Below, piece after piece: positions 35,455 to 48,290 of a stretch of 64,000 bases of DNA. Source of the DNA: Numida meleagris (taxonomy: Eukaryota > Chordata > Aves > Galliformes > Numididae); NCBI RefSeq assembly GCF_002078875.1, contig NC_034415.1, forward strand, positions 23,150,331 to 23,214,330, given 5' to 3'. Both the position numbers and the translations under genes were made by a program. Position 1 is the first letter of the stretch; every line of letters starts with the position of its first letter. The notes under the pieces are model-generated. The model saw only the letters and a program-made list of their open reading frames with translations. It did not search any database and was not told the DNA's origin.

Positions 35455-38400
35455 TTTGTAATACAATGACTGCACACTCCTACATTTAGAAAAGCCGCTG
35501 AGAAAAAGCATATGCAGAAAGTTTACCACAGAAATCTATGGCCTGCAAGCTTGGAATTTCAGAGTCTCATGAGCTTAGATTTCTTTTCTATACTACAGAC
35601 AATTTTGAAAGTTGAAATAAATAACTAATCAGTCTGGTACCTTTATATAATTCTTCTATAATAATTCTTATTCCATGAACAGTGACTTTATGATGATAAA
35701 ACCATATATAACCTATCTAAAAGCCATTCACAGTGAAACAGAGATAGATTACACTGATAAGAGTAAAACCATACTTTGCAATTTGCATGAGCAACTGATT
35801 CAGGTCCTGAAAAGAACTAAGGAATTATTGGTTGGAAGGAAACATAGACTTGTGCCCATTTGCCAGTCAGAAGGCCAAACATCTGAAGGCTAGAAAATTA
35901 GAAAGTTGAGATAAAAGATATGAAACTCTTATTTCACAATGTTTTCAAATAAAATATTTTTCACTATCTGAGGTAGGAAGATCACTGAAGAGATTGCATT
36001 ACTGCAGAAGTCATGATCATTAACATACCTGGGCTAACCTGTTCTTCTTTAATAGACAACAGATAATGGAAAATCGTATACTGTTCTTTATTGTGCATCT
36101 CCAACTAGGATCGACACTGGTCCGTCCTCCTTTCCCTTCAACACAGGGGCTAAACTGCTGCTACTAACCCATATCTACATAAATTACACACAGAAACCAG
36201 AAGGTTGAAGCGACTGTGGAAGATCCTTGACTGCTTGTTATAATTTCATCTACATACTGATACCTGTGTAAAGCATTTATGTTCACATAAAATTAATGCT
36301 TAAGTGCTTTTAAATACTTGTTGTTTCCCAACGAAGGTTATATTTTTTCCCTTGCCCAGAATATATTTAGATCAGCCCATCGATCATCAGTGATGTATAG
36401 GATACACAAAGTGAAGGCTACCAAAGAAATACTACAATTTGACATGTTTGATTATTTATGGAAGTCAAGAAAAAAATAAATAATGCTGCTCTTGCTGGAT
36501 GAGTGTCACTAACGGAAGTGTAACTCATAACATGTTGGCTACCTACATGAATGATTAATTAAAAGAAAAAATAGTTAATCAAGATAAACTTCTGCACCTA
36601 GCTAACAGAGGACTGAAAGTTTATCATGTCTAAATATGTTTCTCATACATTTACTGCAAATTAGTTTTTGAAAGTGAATTTCAAGGTCTACTGACTCTGA
36701 GGTTCACTAACTCAGTTTTCATTAAGTTTTCACAAATGATCTACTGTAGCATTATTCTTTTATAGTGGTGCAGATTTAAGGCCTACTATGAAAAGCAATT
36801 ATGCTGTCAGAAAAGTGTATTTTGACTTATTAAAAAATTGAAAGGTTTCATAAAACTATTTATTTTGGCGTTCATTGAGAGTGCATGTTGACAGTGTTAT
36901 AGAAGGAGCATTTTTCTGGGGTGTATCTCTCAGCCTCTTCTCATCGTACCTTCTTGTTGAAAACTTGAGACAACCTTACTTAGCTGATACATTTAAAACC
37001 TGTATAGGTGAAAACAAAAACAAAACAAAGCAAAACAAGCTACCTCATGAATTTGGACTGCAACTGGCCAACTGAACTTATTTTTCTAGAGTCATATTAC
37101 AATAACAATACACACATGTTAGATAAAAGTACAATAATTTTGTTTTAGTAAATACTGAAGATGTTGAAAAAGAAACTCTAGATATTAAGCAGTCTGATGA
37201 GTTACACGACTCGTGTCAAGAAGCAATTTTGCACAAATTTTGTGGATCACTTGTTTCAACTGCATTGCATTAACTTTTTCCGATTACCTCATTATCTCCC
37301 AGAGCGTTATTTTTATATCCTATTTGAGCACTATTCATCTAAAATAACTATGACTCAGAGAACAACCATAATGCTGTCTTGTAGTAAAGGACTGAGGAAA
37401 GCTTAAAGTATGAGCAAAGAATTTACCCTTTGGTTGTTACATGGCATGTAGGAATAAATTCAACTATTTGCCCCCGACTTCTTTTCAGAGAAAGTGACTA
37501 AGAAATATTTAAGGAATGGACAAAAAGGGGGTGATCACTGATTCAACTTGACCCTTGATCTTGCTACATGAAAGCCATTGTAGGATATACAAGAGAAAGA
37601 AGAGAGAAACTTCTTATTCAGATCAGATCTACCTCAAGAAGACGATAGATATAGAAGATAGACACAGGCCCTTACAACAGCTACCATTTCAAGTTTGACA
37701 TATTGGGATTTTGCTTTTGTTACTGATTTTCTCTAATTACATTGATCTCAGAGGTAATGTACTGTTATTGTTTAAGCTGTAAATAATCATTGCATCCATT
37801 AGGATCTTTACTTCAAATTAGTTTATAGAAGACAGAGAAGTTTTCTAATAACTGCACAAAAAAGTTTTTGTTATGGTGCTAGAAACGAATTGTCAGTAGG
37901 ATCCAGTTCTTAGTTGTTAGGAATAACAGTTATCTCATTACGTTAGTTAACTACTGATTAATCCTCTAGCCTTATGAGTCTGTAAACATACTTCATGTAA
38001 GAGCATTGATACTAGAGCATGCAAGATTATTGTCCTTATTCTGAAGATTAAGGGGCTATTCACCTTTTGACAGGTTTAGAAAGGTCTTCATACTTTTAGA
38101 GGCTCTACATGTAGTAACTTGCACTGCAAATAACCTAATTGGAGCTAAAGAAATAGACACAGATTTAAGTAAGTATGAATTCTTTATAATTTACTTTCCC
38201 TAAGTTGTGCATGAAGTTTCACAGCACAGAGATGTGGTTTTCTCTCACCTCTCCCTTTCTACACCATCCTCCAATGGCTATAGATCATTTCCCATTCTGC
38301 AGCTGAAATAGCACATCTTCAAAGGCTGTGACTAACATCAGTTAAACATTACAATTTTTACCAAACTATTAAGAAAGAAATTGATCTCCTCCCAGCCTCT

Positions 38401-40950
38401 GCGATAAAGAAAATCACTCATTCATTTTGTGTGTTCTTGGCAATGTATGTTTCCTCTTTAAATCATATAATGGTAAGGATTAGGAAAAATGATCATTTAT
38501 CTGATGTCAGTAAGTTGGGCAAAGCTATCACATTTATCATCACGTAGGAAGCTGCCATTACGTTAGGACAATTTTTGCCACTCACATTTTTTTGAGTCAT
38601 TCACTATTTAAAAATTCATAATCATCTTTGAATATTTTTAATTGTTCCACTGAAAAGAACAAGTCGTGAAAAAAATAAGATTTGGACTGTACTTGATGGG
38701 ACTTTATTAGAATGCTGGAAGAGTTTGCAGCAGTATGGGAAAAGCTTGGTTTAAAATAAACTTATATGGCTCCTCCCTGCAAAAAACTTTTCCAAGCATT
38801 TTTTTCTTATACTTCTCATGTTTTTCTAAGAGTGGAAATGTTAGCAATATCTTTAAAATATTTTTACCTTAAAATCTAAAGCACTTCTCCCATGAACTAG
38901 GACTTAGTAACAAATTTGGCCATGTTTGTTACAGAAAACTCAGAAAACTAAAAAAATATGTATCTATCTACAGAGGGCAACTTTTATGATACCAAATGTT
39001 CATTTTATAGAGGTGGTTAGGTCATAGGCAGTGAGCTGGTCCCACAGTCTTTTTCATCTCCTCATAGCATGTTTTGCCTGTCCAGTAGTACTTAAATGAA
39101 AAGGATGATGGCTTTTGCAAAGCCTGCATATCCCCACAAAAGTCTTTTGTAAAAGGATGTAGACAACAATACATCGACATCTGTGATGAATCAGGGTGGT
39201 CATGTGAGAAACACCAAGCGCAGCGCACATTCTGGTAAGAAACAGCTGAGATCTGTTCCCATTTAATAGAACTACTTCTCTTGTTAGCAGAATAAACAAA
39301 GTTTGTATTTATTCTGAAACTAGTTATATAAAATTATATCATGCGAGTGCCTGCTAGCAGAGTCTGAAGCTAGAGAAAGCAAGCCAATCTTGTTCATTTT
39401 CATGACAGATGGCATAAAGCAGTGTTTAAGGCACTGGTGGGAAAATCAAGACAGAGATTTTACTCCTGGATTCCCCACAGTGCTGCAGTACAGCCTGTCA
39501 GGCCAGCTCACCATTCGGGGCCTCTGTTTACATTTTCCCTTTCTACATTTCACATGAAAGTTTGTCTTCCTGCTTGTGCTCACACAATGCCTGCACAAAA
39601 CAGCCCCGGTGCCAGTGGGAGCACTAAGCAGCGTCCCAGCATCAGCAGTGCTATTACTTTATATAAACTTCTTATTTACTCTATAAAGGCACTAGAGTGC
39701 ACAAACAGTATTTAATCAGAAAGGCAGTCTGGTAGAGGTTTTCTCTGGAGCACAGTTTTGGTCTATTATATGAAAGAACTTAAAGTTCACTGAAAGGGTT
39801 ATCTGAATTCCATGGCTAGAAAATGAGCGAATTTTTTGGCAATAAATTCATGCAAAGCCAAGGCTGCTGAACTTCAACAGCTGACACTGGCTTCTGCAGG
39901 TGCGAATTCACAGATGGTTACATGTCATTACTGCCACAGAAGTGCTACTGAATTCACTAACGTTTGCCAGGCTATGCAGAATACTGTACACACAATATGC
40001 TATAGAATTCAAGCAGCCCTGGACACCGTAGATTTGGGATACTCAACTGCGTTCAATGTAATTATCTGAATGTGTAGGTCCTACATTAACATCCGCATCT
40101 TTGTTCTTCAGATGTCACCTTGTCCTTTTAAAAAAAGTCACAATTCACCCTTGACAGGAGCTCATTCTGTGCAAGACAGGTGGCAAAGTCAAAATAGATA
40201 TATATAAAAGCTTTAGTTTCAAAAATGGTCTTCCTGACACCATGTAGATGGAGATGAGAGCTTGGCCAATCACCAACGCTTATTTTTTGTCCTTGTTCTC
40301 CCTCCTCCTGTGGCAGGAAACAAGCCGCAGGCTACTGCAGGCAGTTCATACACTGGGACAGAGCAGTTTCTGTAGTTTGGAACTGATTATTTTGCAAGTA
40401 TATGGGCTGTGATCCTTTCTACCCTCCACAGAATACATCACAGAAACCAACAAGTCCTCATGTTTGTACAGTCAGCATGCACCTTCTCATTGATTTAAGT
40501 CCCCATTTCTCTGTCTCACTTAAAGTGGATTTTTTTATATTGAAAATGCAGTCAGGATAATAACCAATTTACAACTTTTTTCACATTTTTACTGCAGCCA
40601 AATAGATTGTGATCAGAAGCATTTTAAAACTACAATTCTACTAATGTCATCTACTTGACAAATTGCCCATAATAGGTGAGAAAACCAAACAAAGTTATAA
40701 TAATCCAGGCTTCAGAAAACAAAAGTATCAGCAATGGCTCATTTTGTAGTCTTTAAATGGAACAGAGATGAAGGGCAAAGAAATGTGGAGAAGTCACTTT
40801 GTTACTTAACAGAAGCTTTACAGATTGACCACTAAGCTGCAGCCATCCAGAGGACAAAATCTGGTCTTTATATATTTTCTGAGATAGAGAACATTTTCTG
40901 TAATGGGAGATTATATAAAGAGTCTTGAGAGGATTTTTCTTTTTTCTCTT
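35455..40950. other. Non-coding DNA, nothing recognised
   Basis: AT-rich with no transposon or gene recognised. The AAAC-type tract at 37013-37038 makes a Lys/Asn-rich spurious frame. The 97-codon frame at 39422-39715 has no domain and lies in a slightly GC-richer patch. Confidence 0.5.
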
Positions 40951-40953
40951 TTT

Positions 40954-40975
40954 AAAAAAAAAAAATATATATATT
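40954..40975. repeat. A run followed by (TA)n
   Basis: Twelve A residues followed by five TA units. This is a low-complexity site. Confidence 0.85.
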
Positions 40976-40994
40976 GGAGAATAAGTAACTACAG

Positions 40995-41290
40995 GCTAAG
41001 AATTCACCTTTGCGAACCTGTCTAAAATATAGTAATTACAACACTGAGTAAAAGTGATATTATGCCAAGAGAAATCCATGGCAGCTAATCACACTGCTGT
41101 GTGGTTGACCATGTATTTAGTGCTATAAACAAATTAATTCCCAAAAGATAGCTAATCCAGCTCTTTGAGCCCCCTAGTAACATTGTGGAGGCTGGGCACT
41201 AATACCTAGTAGCATGTACCTTATATCACTTGGTGGCGACTTTTCCAGTAACCGGCAACCGAGGGCTTTTTTATTTGGATTTAGAAATTC
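40995..41290. promoter_or_regulatory. Candidate conserved non-coding element (RUNX, OTX motifs)
   Basis: The block contains TGTGGTT (41100-41106, RUNX-type), CAAATTAATTCC (about 41129-41140) and GCTAATCC (41151-41158, OTX/bicoid-type). GTGGCGAC and AACCGGCAACCG at about 41234-41263 give CpGs unusual in this desert. No repeat or coding feature. Inference only. Confidence 0.3.
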
Positions 41291-43370
41291 TCAAAGCAAA
41301 TTTCTGAAGGGCAAACTTATATAACAACATTTAATTTGCAATTATTCCAGATCCCAACAATATGTGAGCCCCTACTGAAACCTGTTCTGTTTTCCTCAGC
41401 CAGAAATGTGCTGCTTATAACTACAGACCATAGTAGGAGTGTGCCTGCAATATCAACAAATTTTAAACCACCCAGATAAAATAGAAGTGGAAAAAAATAC
41501 AGTCCAAAACAGCTTCTATCATACATTTTGGATAGACTAGCATTGGATTGAATTAAATGACATACAGCTGCACTAATTAAAACAAAAAATGGCAAAACTC
41601 TTATTGCTTCAGTGGAGAAAGGATATTTCTCCACTCATTGAACCATGCACAAACTATCACTCACATCACATTGATGAAATGATAAGAAATTATTTGCTAT
41701 CATATACTCAAATCATTAAAACAATTTCATAAGACCCTCTCTCTCTTACCTCGAAAATAAATACATCAAATTTATCTCAGAAACTACTTTCCCTAAGTGT
41801 TCTGTTTTCCTTCCAGATCATGTGGCAGCAGTAGAACACCATAATGTTATGGCAATGAATGTTTAAGAACACTTTGATAGTGTTTAAATATTTTTTTCCT
41901 TTTACTACTGATTTATTGTACATTCCAAACACACCCCGGAGCAAAACATTTGTTTTGGTTTGGGAAAGGAACAGTGGAAAATATATTTGCTATATTTATC
42001 TCACTGTCAAACCCAAATTTGAAATCAGGCTTCCAAAGTACAAAAACAAAACAAAATGAAACAAAACTGTATACATCCCTTGTTACTGTCATAAGTACAA
42101 CACTCATCTCTCTAGAGGCATCACCTTCCAAGTTAATTTTTTTTTTCCTGCAAGTGTCTATATTGATGAAAATTTTATACTATGTTCTAATGTCACTGAC
42201 TTACACTTGCTGATCTTCATCCTTTTTAAATGTATGCTTTAAATCCATCCTTTTTAAATTTTAAATTTACCTTTTTTAAAACAAACTCATGCATTTTTTT
42301 ATCATAAGAATGCACAAAATAATAGTGCAGCACACCTGGATAAATAATATTAATAGTGAAGGAAGGTCTGATGACCCACAACCAATAAATCACCTGCCCC
42401 CTGGCAAAGGTAAAGTACTGAAAGGACCACAGAGACTGAAATTTGGCAAAACTAGTATGGGAATCCAAGTCAAAACATTCTTTAGTATTTTATTAATGAT
42501 TGTTAAAAAGTATTTTTTACTTCATTAACTGCTTTTTAAAGGTTGTTTCCTTCATTACCAATCTGTAGAGAGCTAACAAATAGTGGTTAAGAAGAGTGGT
42601 GAATTTTTTGGATCCACTGGCAAGTAAATTGAGTAAACCAAATAAGTAAAATGAGTAAAGTTGGTGAAATTTTTCCCAGATGAATGTTTCTCTGATACAA
42701 GCTCATGTATTTCAAATTGATTGTATCATTTTTTTTTTGTTTGGTTTGAAAGACAAACAGATATCAAAGCCTCAGAACAGTCTGTGCATCTCACTAAAGT
42801 TCTGAGATTAAGAGAAATACAGAGGATAAATTTGTCTGTTGTGTAGCCAGGATGAATTGAACGACCGAACACAGGAACTTTGTATAACTGCAAGTGCTTC
42901 CCATTGTCCATATGGAAAGTGTTATTCTCCTGCAGATCTGTGCCATATTTTTTAGACCACTGTGAATTACTCAGGTAGTCAAGGGTATCCAAAAGAGCAT
43001 TAGAAAACACTTCGGGACAATTAAATCTTATCTCAAACAATGCCAACAAACCAGAGTTAACCAAGTGTAAGAAAGATCAAATAGAAAAGCTCCATCTCAG
43101 AAGTGTTACAAGCTTTTCACTCTGAAAAGCCATTAACCACTTTGGGAAATTTATCTCATTCACATTATGATGGTTACAATTCTAGATCCGATAAGCAAAT
43201 ATTTTTCTCAAACTTCTAACTCCACTTTTTGTCTCTGATTATCTTTTATATTTTTCCTAACAGCTCTGCTGCATGAGTAGCTCACTGCAAATGCTCTCTA
43301 AGGGGAAATAGAAATTTTGAAGAAGAGCTGTTCTCTTTGGGCTAACTTAAAGTGATGTAAACTAACTGAC
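41291..43370. other. Non-coding DNA with two small duplications
   Basis: ATCCTTTTTAAAT occurs at about 42218-42231 and again at about 42247-42259. A degenerate tandem of AAGTAAATTGAGTAAA-like units lies at about 42624-42660. The 105-codon minus frame at 41317-41634 and 112-codon minus frame at 42726-43064 show no known domain. Confidence 0.5.
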
Positions 43371-43530
43371 AGTATCTTTCATTTATCACCAGGTCAGAGT
43401 GTGCACATAAGCAGTTACTATGGAGCAGCTCATGCATTGCAAATTAACACCTCTGTTTAAATATCAGTAATTTATTCACATGCTCACTCCCTTGATCTCA
43501 GCCAGAGAATTGCATCAGCCTGCAACAGCT
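43371..43530. promoter_or_regulatory. Candidate conserved non-coding element (octamer-like)
   Basis: The block includes GGTCAGAGTGTGCAC, CATGCATTGCAAATTAA (TTGCAAAT at 43437-43444 is one base from the POU octamer) and CAGTAATTTATTCA (about 43465-43478). It is repeat-free and non-coding. The appearance suggests an enhancer; no alignment is available. Confidence 0.25.
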
Positions 43531-45490
43531 GAAGCAAGACAAAAATTAGTCACAACCTAGCCACGGTAATATATTTGATTTACAACATTTTAAAATAATC
43601 CTTTGACATCCAAGCCCTCAATATTTACAAAACAAAAATTATATATTGCTAAAGAGATTTACAAAGATAAAGTCCGTTACTGTTTGAACCATTCCACCAC
43701 CATTCAGCTCTCTGCGCTTAGAGATGGGGAACTGTGCTAACTACAAAAGCCTTTAGACTAGAGCACTGCTTATGCAGTATGGCTAAAATAGAACAAAGAC
43801 ACACTTTTGATAAGAATTCTGTATTAAGAACCCACACCTACAAACTGGCAGCAATTGCATTTTAGTGGATGCAATTTGTTCTCCCTTCTGAATTCAGCCA
43901 GTGGCTCTTTAGCCATAAGACACCAGTGTGAAGACATGGCTCTGTTCCCAGGAGCTTCATCTGCTTCAGACAGCAAAAGAGAAAGTAACAATAGCACTAT
44001 GCACTAAGCAAGTATGGAAACCATACTTTGCATTGACCAAGAGGGAAAAAATAGCCAGGACGTATAGGACAGTGCAGGAAGAGGTCCAAAGTCTCCTGCA
44101 GGAGCACAGAGCTATAAGAAAGCCTAGGCACAAACAGCCAGTTCAGAGCAGGATACAAATCTGAGAATGAAGGGCAAAAAGAGAGGGGTAGGAGAAATAA
44201 GCTAACACTGAGATGAAAATGAAGGAATTGTACTTGTTCTAAAAGGAAACCAGAATCTAGTTTTAGACTGAAGAAAAAGGATGGCAGAGTTCCAGGCTGG
44301 AAAGAGAAAGTTTAGAGTACGTTTTGTGGATCTCAAGGTTGTACTCTGTCCTTCAAAGAACCCAGAGAAGAGAATTTTGTAGTGCAAGATGCTAAAAATA
44401 TTTCTCGATACTAACCCAGCAATGCAGATCACATTAACATACAGCTTTGTGAGGAATGGTATATAAATTAAGACTATTTGCAAAGGACTGGAAATAATAA
44501 GCTCATATAGAATGATAAATGTGTGTTATTAATGTTCTGTTGTCTTAATTGCAAGGCTTTTGTTCTCTATTACAGAATGAGAATATTGCCTGCAAAACAA
44601 TTATTCTCCTGATTGTTGGTTAGATTAGCATTTGCCACAGGGCTTCATGCTTCACAAAATATTTTTGCTTGCATAAGGAAACCATGAAAGACAGGCAGAT
44701 AGCAAACAGAGAAGTCAAAGAAAACAGATCATGTTTGCTCTTTCTGCTTTTATTATATAGTTGGTCACACATGGATGGGAGTGCTTCCCACATAAGAAAG
44801 AAGCAAATAGAACTCACAAGGTCTAATACAGTTCAGAGTCTGAAGCGTGGCTATTCTGTGTGCCATTCTAGCAAAACAGACATTTTAAGTAAATCAGATA
44901 TGGAGACATTTTATGCGAGTCTTTCCCTTAGTTTCTAACATGACCAAACCTGAAATATTCATATTTGTTGACACGCTGCCTGCTGGTATTATAATATAAA
45001 CATCACAGAATTGAAGATATGAATAAATGAATGCTTCTTTAAAGATGGTAATTGCTCAGCAGGTTGTAGTTTTCCAATCACTAATATGAGTCAGAACTAT
45101 GACTCTGAAATGGTGTTAGAAAGAACAAAACATCGACTTTCATATGCAGTGCAAGAATTGTAGTCCTGACCATTCCTCTAATTAAAGATGCCCTGCCTCG
45201 TTCTGGAATGTGTTCCCAGCCAAACACCCACCCTGCTACTTTCCTGCCTACCTCAACTTCCTCCTACAATACCACTGGGATATGGAAGAGTGTATGCTCT
45301 GTGCTCAGCAGAGTAGCATGGCTATACTGTCTCAGTTAGTATTTCTAAGCTGCTTTGAGATATTTCTGTGAAATGGAGAAGAGGACGAAGGACAGACATC
45401 TAACTTCTACATGGGAGCAGATCAGAACAAGCACAGCACTCAAGGAGACATAAAGACAGTTTGAGAAAACAGCGCTGTGATGTTTATACC
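43531..45490. other. Non-coding DNA, nothing recognised
   Basis: The frame at 43928-44164 (78 codons, rich in Lys, Arg and Gln) has no recognisable family and is not called. No transposon signature found. Confidence 0.5.
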
Positions 45491-45510
45491 AACACACACA
45501 CACACACACA
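45491..45510. repeat. (CA)n microsatellite
   Basis: About ten perfect CA dinucleotides. Confidence 0.9.
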
Positions 45511-48270
45511 AAAGAATGCAAATGAAATCTTCCAGCATTATTGACAGTAACATCGAGGTTACGGTATGTGTGCATATCATGTCTTATTGCTGATTGAGAT
45601 TATCGTTAGTGTTTATTCAATCAATATCAGCATGTCTGAGGGGACTGAAAAGGCACTAATAAGGACACACACTGTTTAGGGTAAACACAGAGCTGATTAT
45701 AGTGACACTCACTTGATTTGGCAACTCAGATTTAAATGGACTATTTTCAAGATGCTTGGCATACACTATTCACCTGACAATCAGGGAAACAGACAGTACC
45801 TTCTTCAGAGCTCTACTTTAGCCTTACAGCAATAACTCATGGATTCACTAGGGGTGTGGCATAAAAGCAGAGTCCCAGGCCACTGTCAATATGGGAAATA
45901 GAGTATAAATGTTTTCATCATACTCCCTTTTCTTTAACTACACATGGCAGCAGGCAACAAGGAGATACGAGCCAGATAAGTTTTCCCTATATTCCTTTCC
46001 TTCCAGGTACTCCCAGGTTGCCAAATTGCATGGCCTCACCAACTGCAGCCCACCAGCGGGTGTGACAAAGGAGCATGTGCCATAGGACAGCAAAGCACAG
46101 AGAGCTCACAGGATTTCAGGTGATCACTGAACGTGAGCTACAGTACGGAAATCACACTGCATATAGTACACTGTTTCAGAAATAACAATCATTTGCATAC
46201 TGCACAGTGCAGACATCCTTAATAAATACTCACCTTGTTTTTATTTAAACAATCATAGAGATCATTAGAACCCTGAGAATGCTCTCAGAGAAACAGTCTG
46301 CTCCAACTATGCATTCATATAAATACATGCTGTTTTAAGTGAGGAAAGAAACAATCTTGCCTTAGTAGAGTTTATATTCTGCCAGGAGTGTCAGCTTCAT
46401 CGATTGGGACTTTCTCTAAAAAAGGACCTGAAGGCATAAAATTGAAATCAGGAGGAATTTTGGTACAAAACTTTGGTACAAAATTTTGGTACTCAGTTGC
46501 AATCCTGAGTTGTGAATCTCAGCTGCCATTTGTATCCCGTTCACTCGGCATTTTGTGGCTGTAAAGCTGACTACAGACTAACAACTTCTGCTTTGGCACC
46601 CACACAGAATTGCCTCCTTTTGACAGAGCTGAGCAGCTTGGCTCGTAACCCAATCAGGCAAAAGGAGACTTGGCATTGCTGATGACAAAGAAAATAGGTT
46701 TCTGGAGGATGAAATGCATTTTTTGATTTGCTGAAATTGACTAATTCTAATAATTAGCAGGGGTACAAAAAGGCTTGAATGTTGCATTAAAGACCTTGGC
46801 TTTTCTATGCATGCAATGGTAGCAGACTTTGGCAGCTGTGCTCAAGTAGCCAAGGATGATATTACATCTGTATTATGATACATCTCTATCTACCAACTGG
46901 AGCACATCAGTGCAATACATGAAATCTAAGTAAGAGTAGATTTTTGCGGACATAGGAAGTTAGAACAAGAATTAGAAACCAAATTACACAGACTTTGTCA
47001 TTATTTTCTTACCCCTAGGTCTGATCATGCTAAATATCTGCAGTTCCTATGAAAGTCTGGTATAGCTGAGAATACTTGACAATTTATCAAATTACATCAG
47101 AGCAGATTCATTCTGCATGTCAACAGAATAACATTCAGAAAATTGACATTTGCTGTTTCCTTTGTCACAGGGAGGGCAGTATCCCCCTTGTTCGACTCCG
47201 AATTCTGTATACGAATGCAAAAGTAAACAAAGAAAAATAAATCACAACATCATCATCCATAGGTAAGTCTGGAAGCTGACACCTGTTGTTTCTTTTGAAG
47301 TATATTTCTTTAATAACAAAACAGTGTGCTGTGTGAAAGGTACTCCCAGTTTCACATTCTTATAAGAAAAAAAAAATTGCAAGTAGAATCTAAATGCTTT
47401 TTTTCATTTTATCCATAGTAAAATATGTCCATAGTCACATGAGGTACAGATGTAGGTGCCTAATATATCAAATATTTAATATAGTTTCATATTGTAATAG
47501 CTGAAACTTTCATCTTGTGAATGTAAAAATGAATACATTCTAACTGGAAGAAGCAATCATAAGGCATGTATCACTAGGACTGTTTACTGTTTGATCTTGG
47601 CAGTCCATCATCTCTAAGTATGCTTGGAAGGAATATTTGGACGGTGCATTCAGCAATTTTAAAGGTTGCCCTAGTACTATTTACAGGCTGCAGCCAGAAG
47701 AATTATTTCTCAAATTTCTCTTTTCTAGCAGTTGTGCCTAATACCTCTCTCACAATAAATACATAGATTCCACTACCCACTCTGTCTTAAAACTAGTTCT
47801 CCCTACCCTTAGTAGAGGCCAGTCTCAAAAAACAAATCTTTGCACCCCAAACACCAGCAATAGCAGTCCTCCAGTCCTCACTTCTTGTCTTCTTTTCCCA
47901 GTTGCCTTACAGATGAACATTACATTATTCACAGGACTAAAGGCAATGAAATAAAATGCTGAGGAAACAGTGTAAAAGACTGAAGAGTATACACAACAAC
48001 TGGATGACATTTCCCTTGGTACCTCCTTTCTACTACATGTCACAAGGGCACCTGTACCTTGAGATTTGTGGTAAAGCTACAAATTGTACAAGAAACAGAG
48101 CGTTCTTCTGTGTGTGGCACTCCCTTATTCTCACTACATATCCCAAGTGGCACCAGAGTTGCTGGGACTCCAGGTTCTGCTGCCTACCAACACAGGTGGT
48201 CAGGCATAAGGCAATGGCCAGCTGAGTCAGTTGTCACTTTGGAGTGTGCTGAGAATAAAAATAAGCTAGG
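45511..48270. other. Non-coding DNA with one short tandem repeat
   Basis: At about 46458-46493 a unit close to TTTTGGTACAAAA is repeated nearly three times. Otherwise no gene, transposon or RNA gene is seen. Confidence 0.5.
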
Positions 48271-48273
48271 CAG

Positions 48274-48290
48274 AAGCAGCAGCAGCAGCA
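48274..48290. repeat. (CAG)n / (GCA)n microsatellite
   Basis: Five AGC units in a row. It codes for Ser in a spurious frame (48059-48298). It is too short to suggest expansion. Confidence 0.85.
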
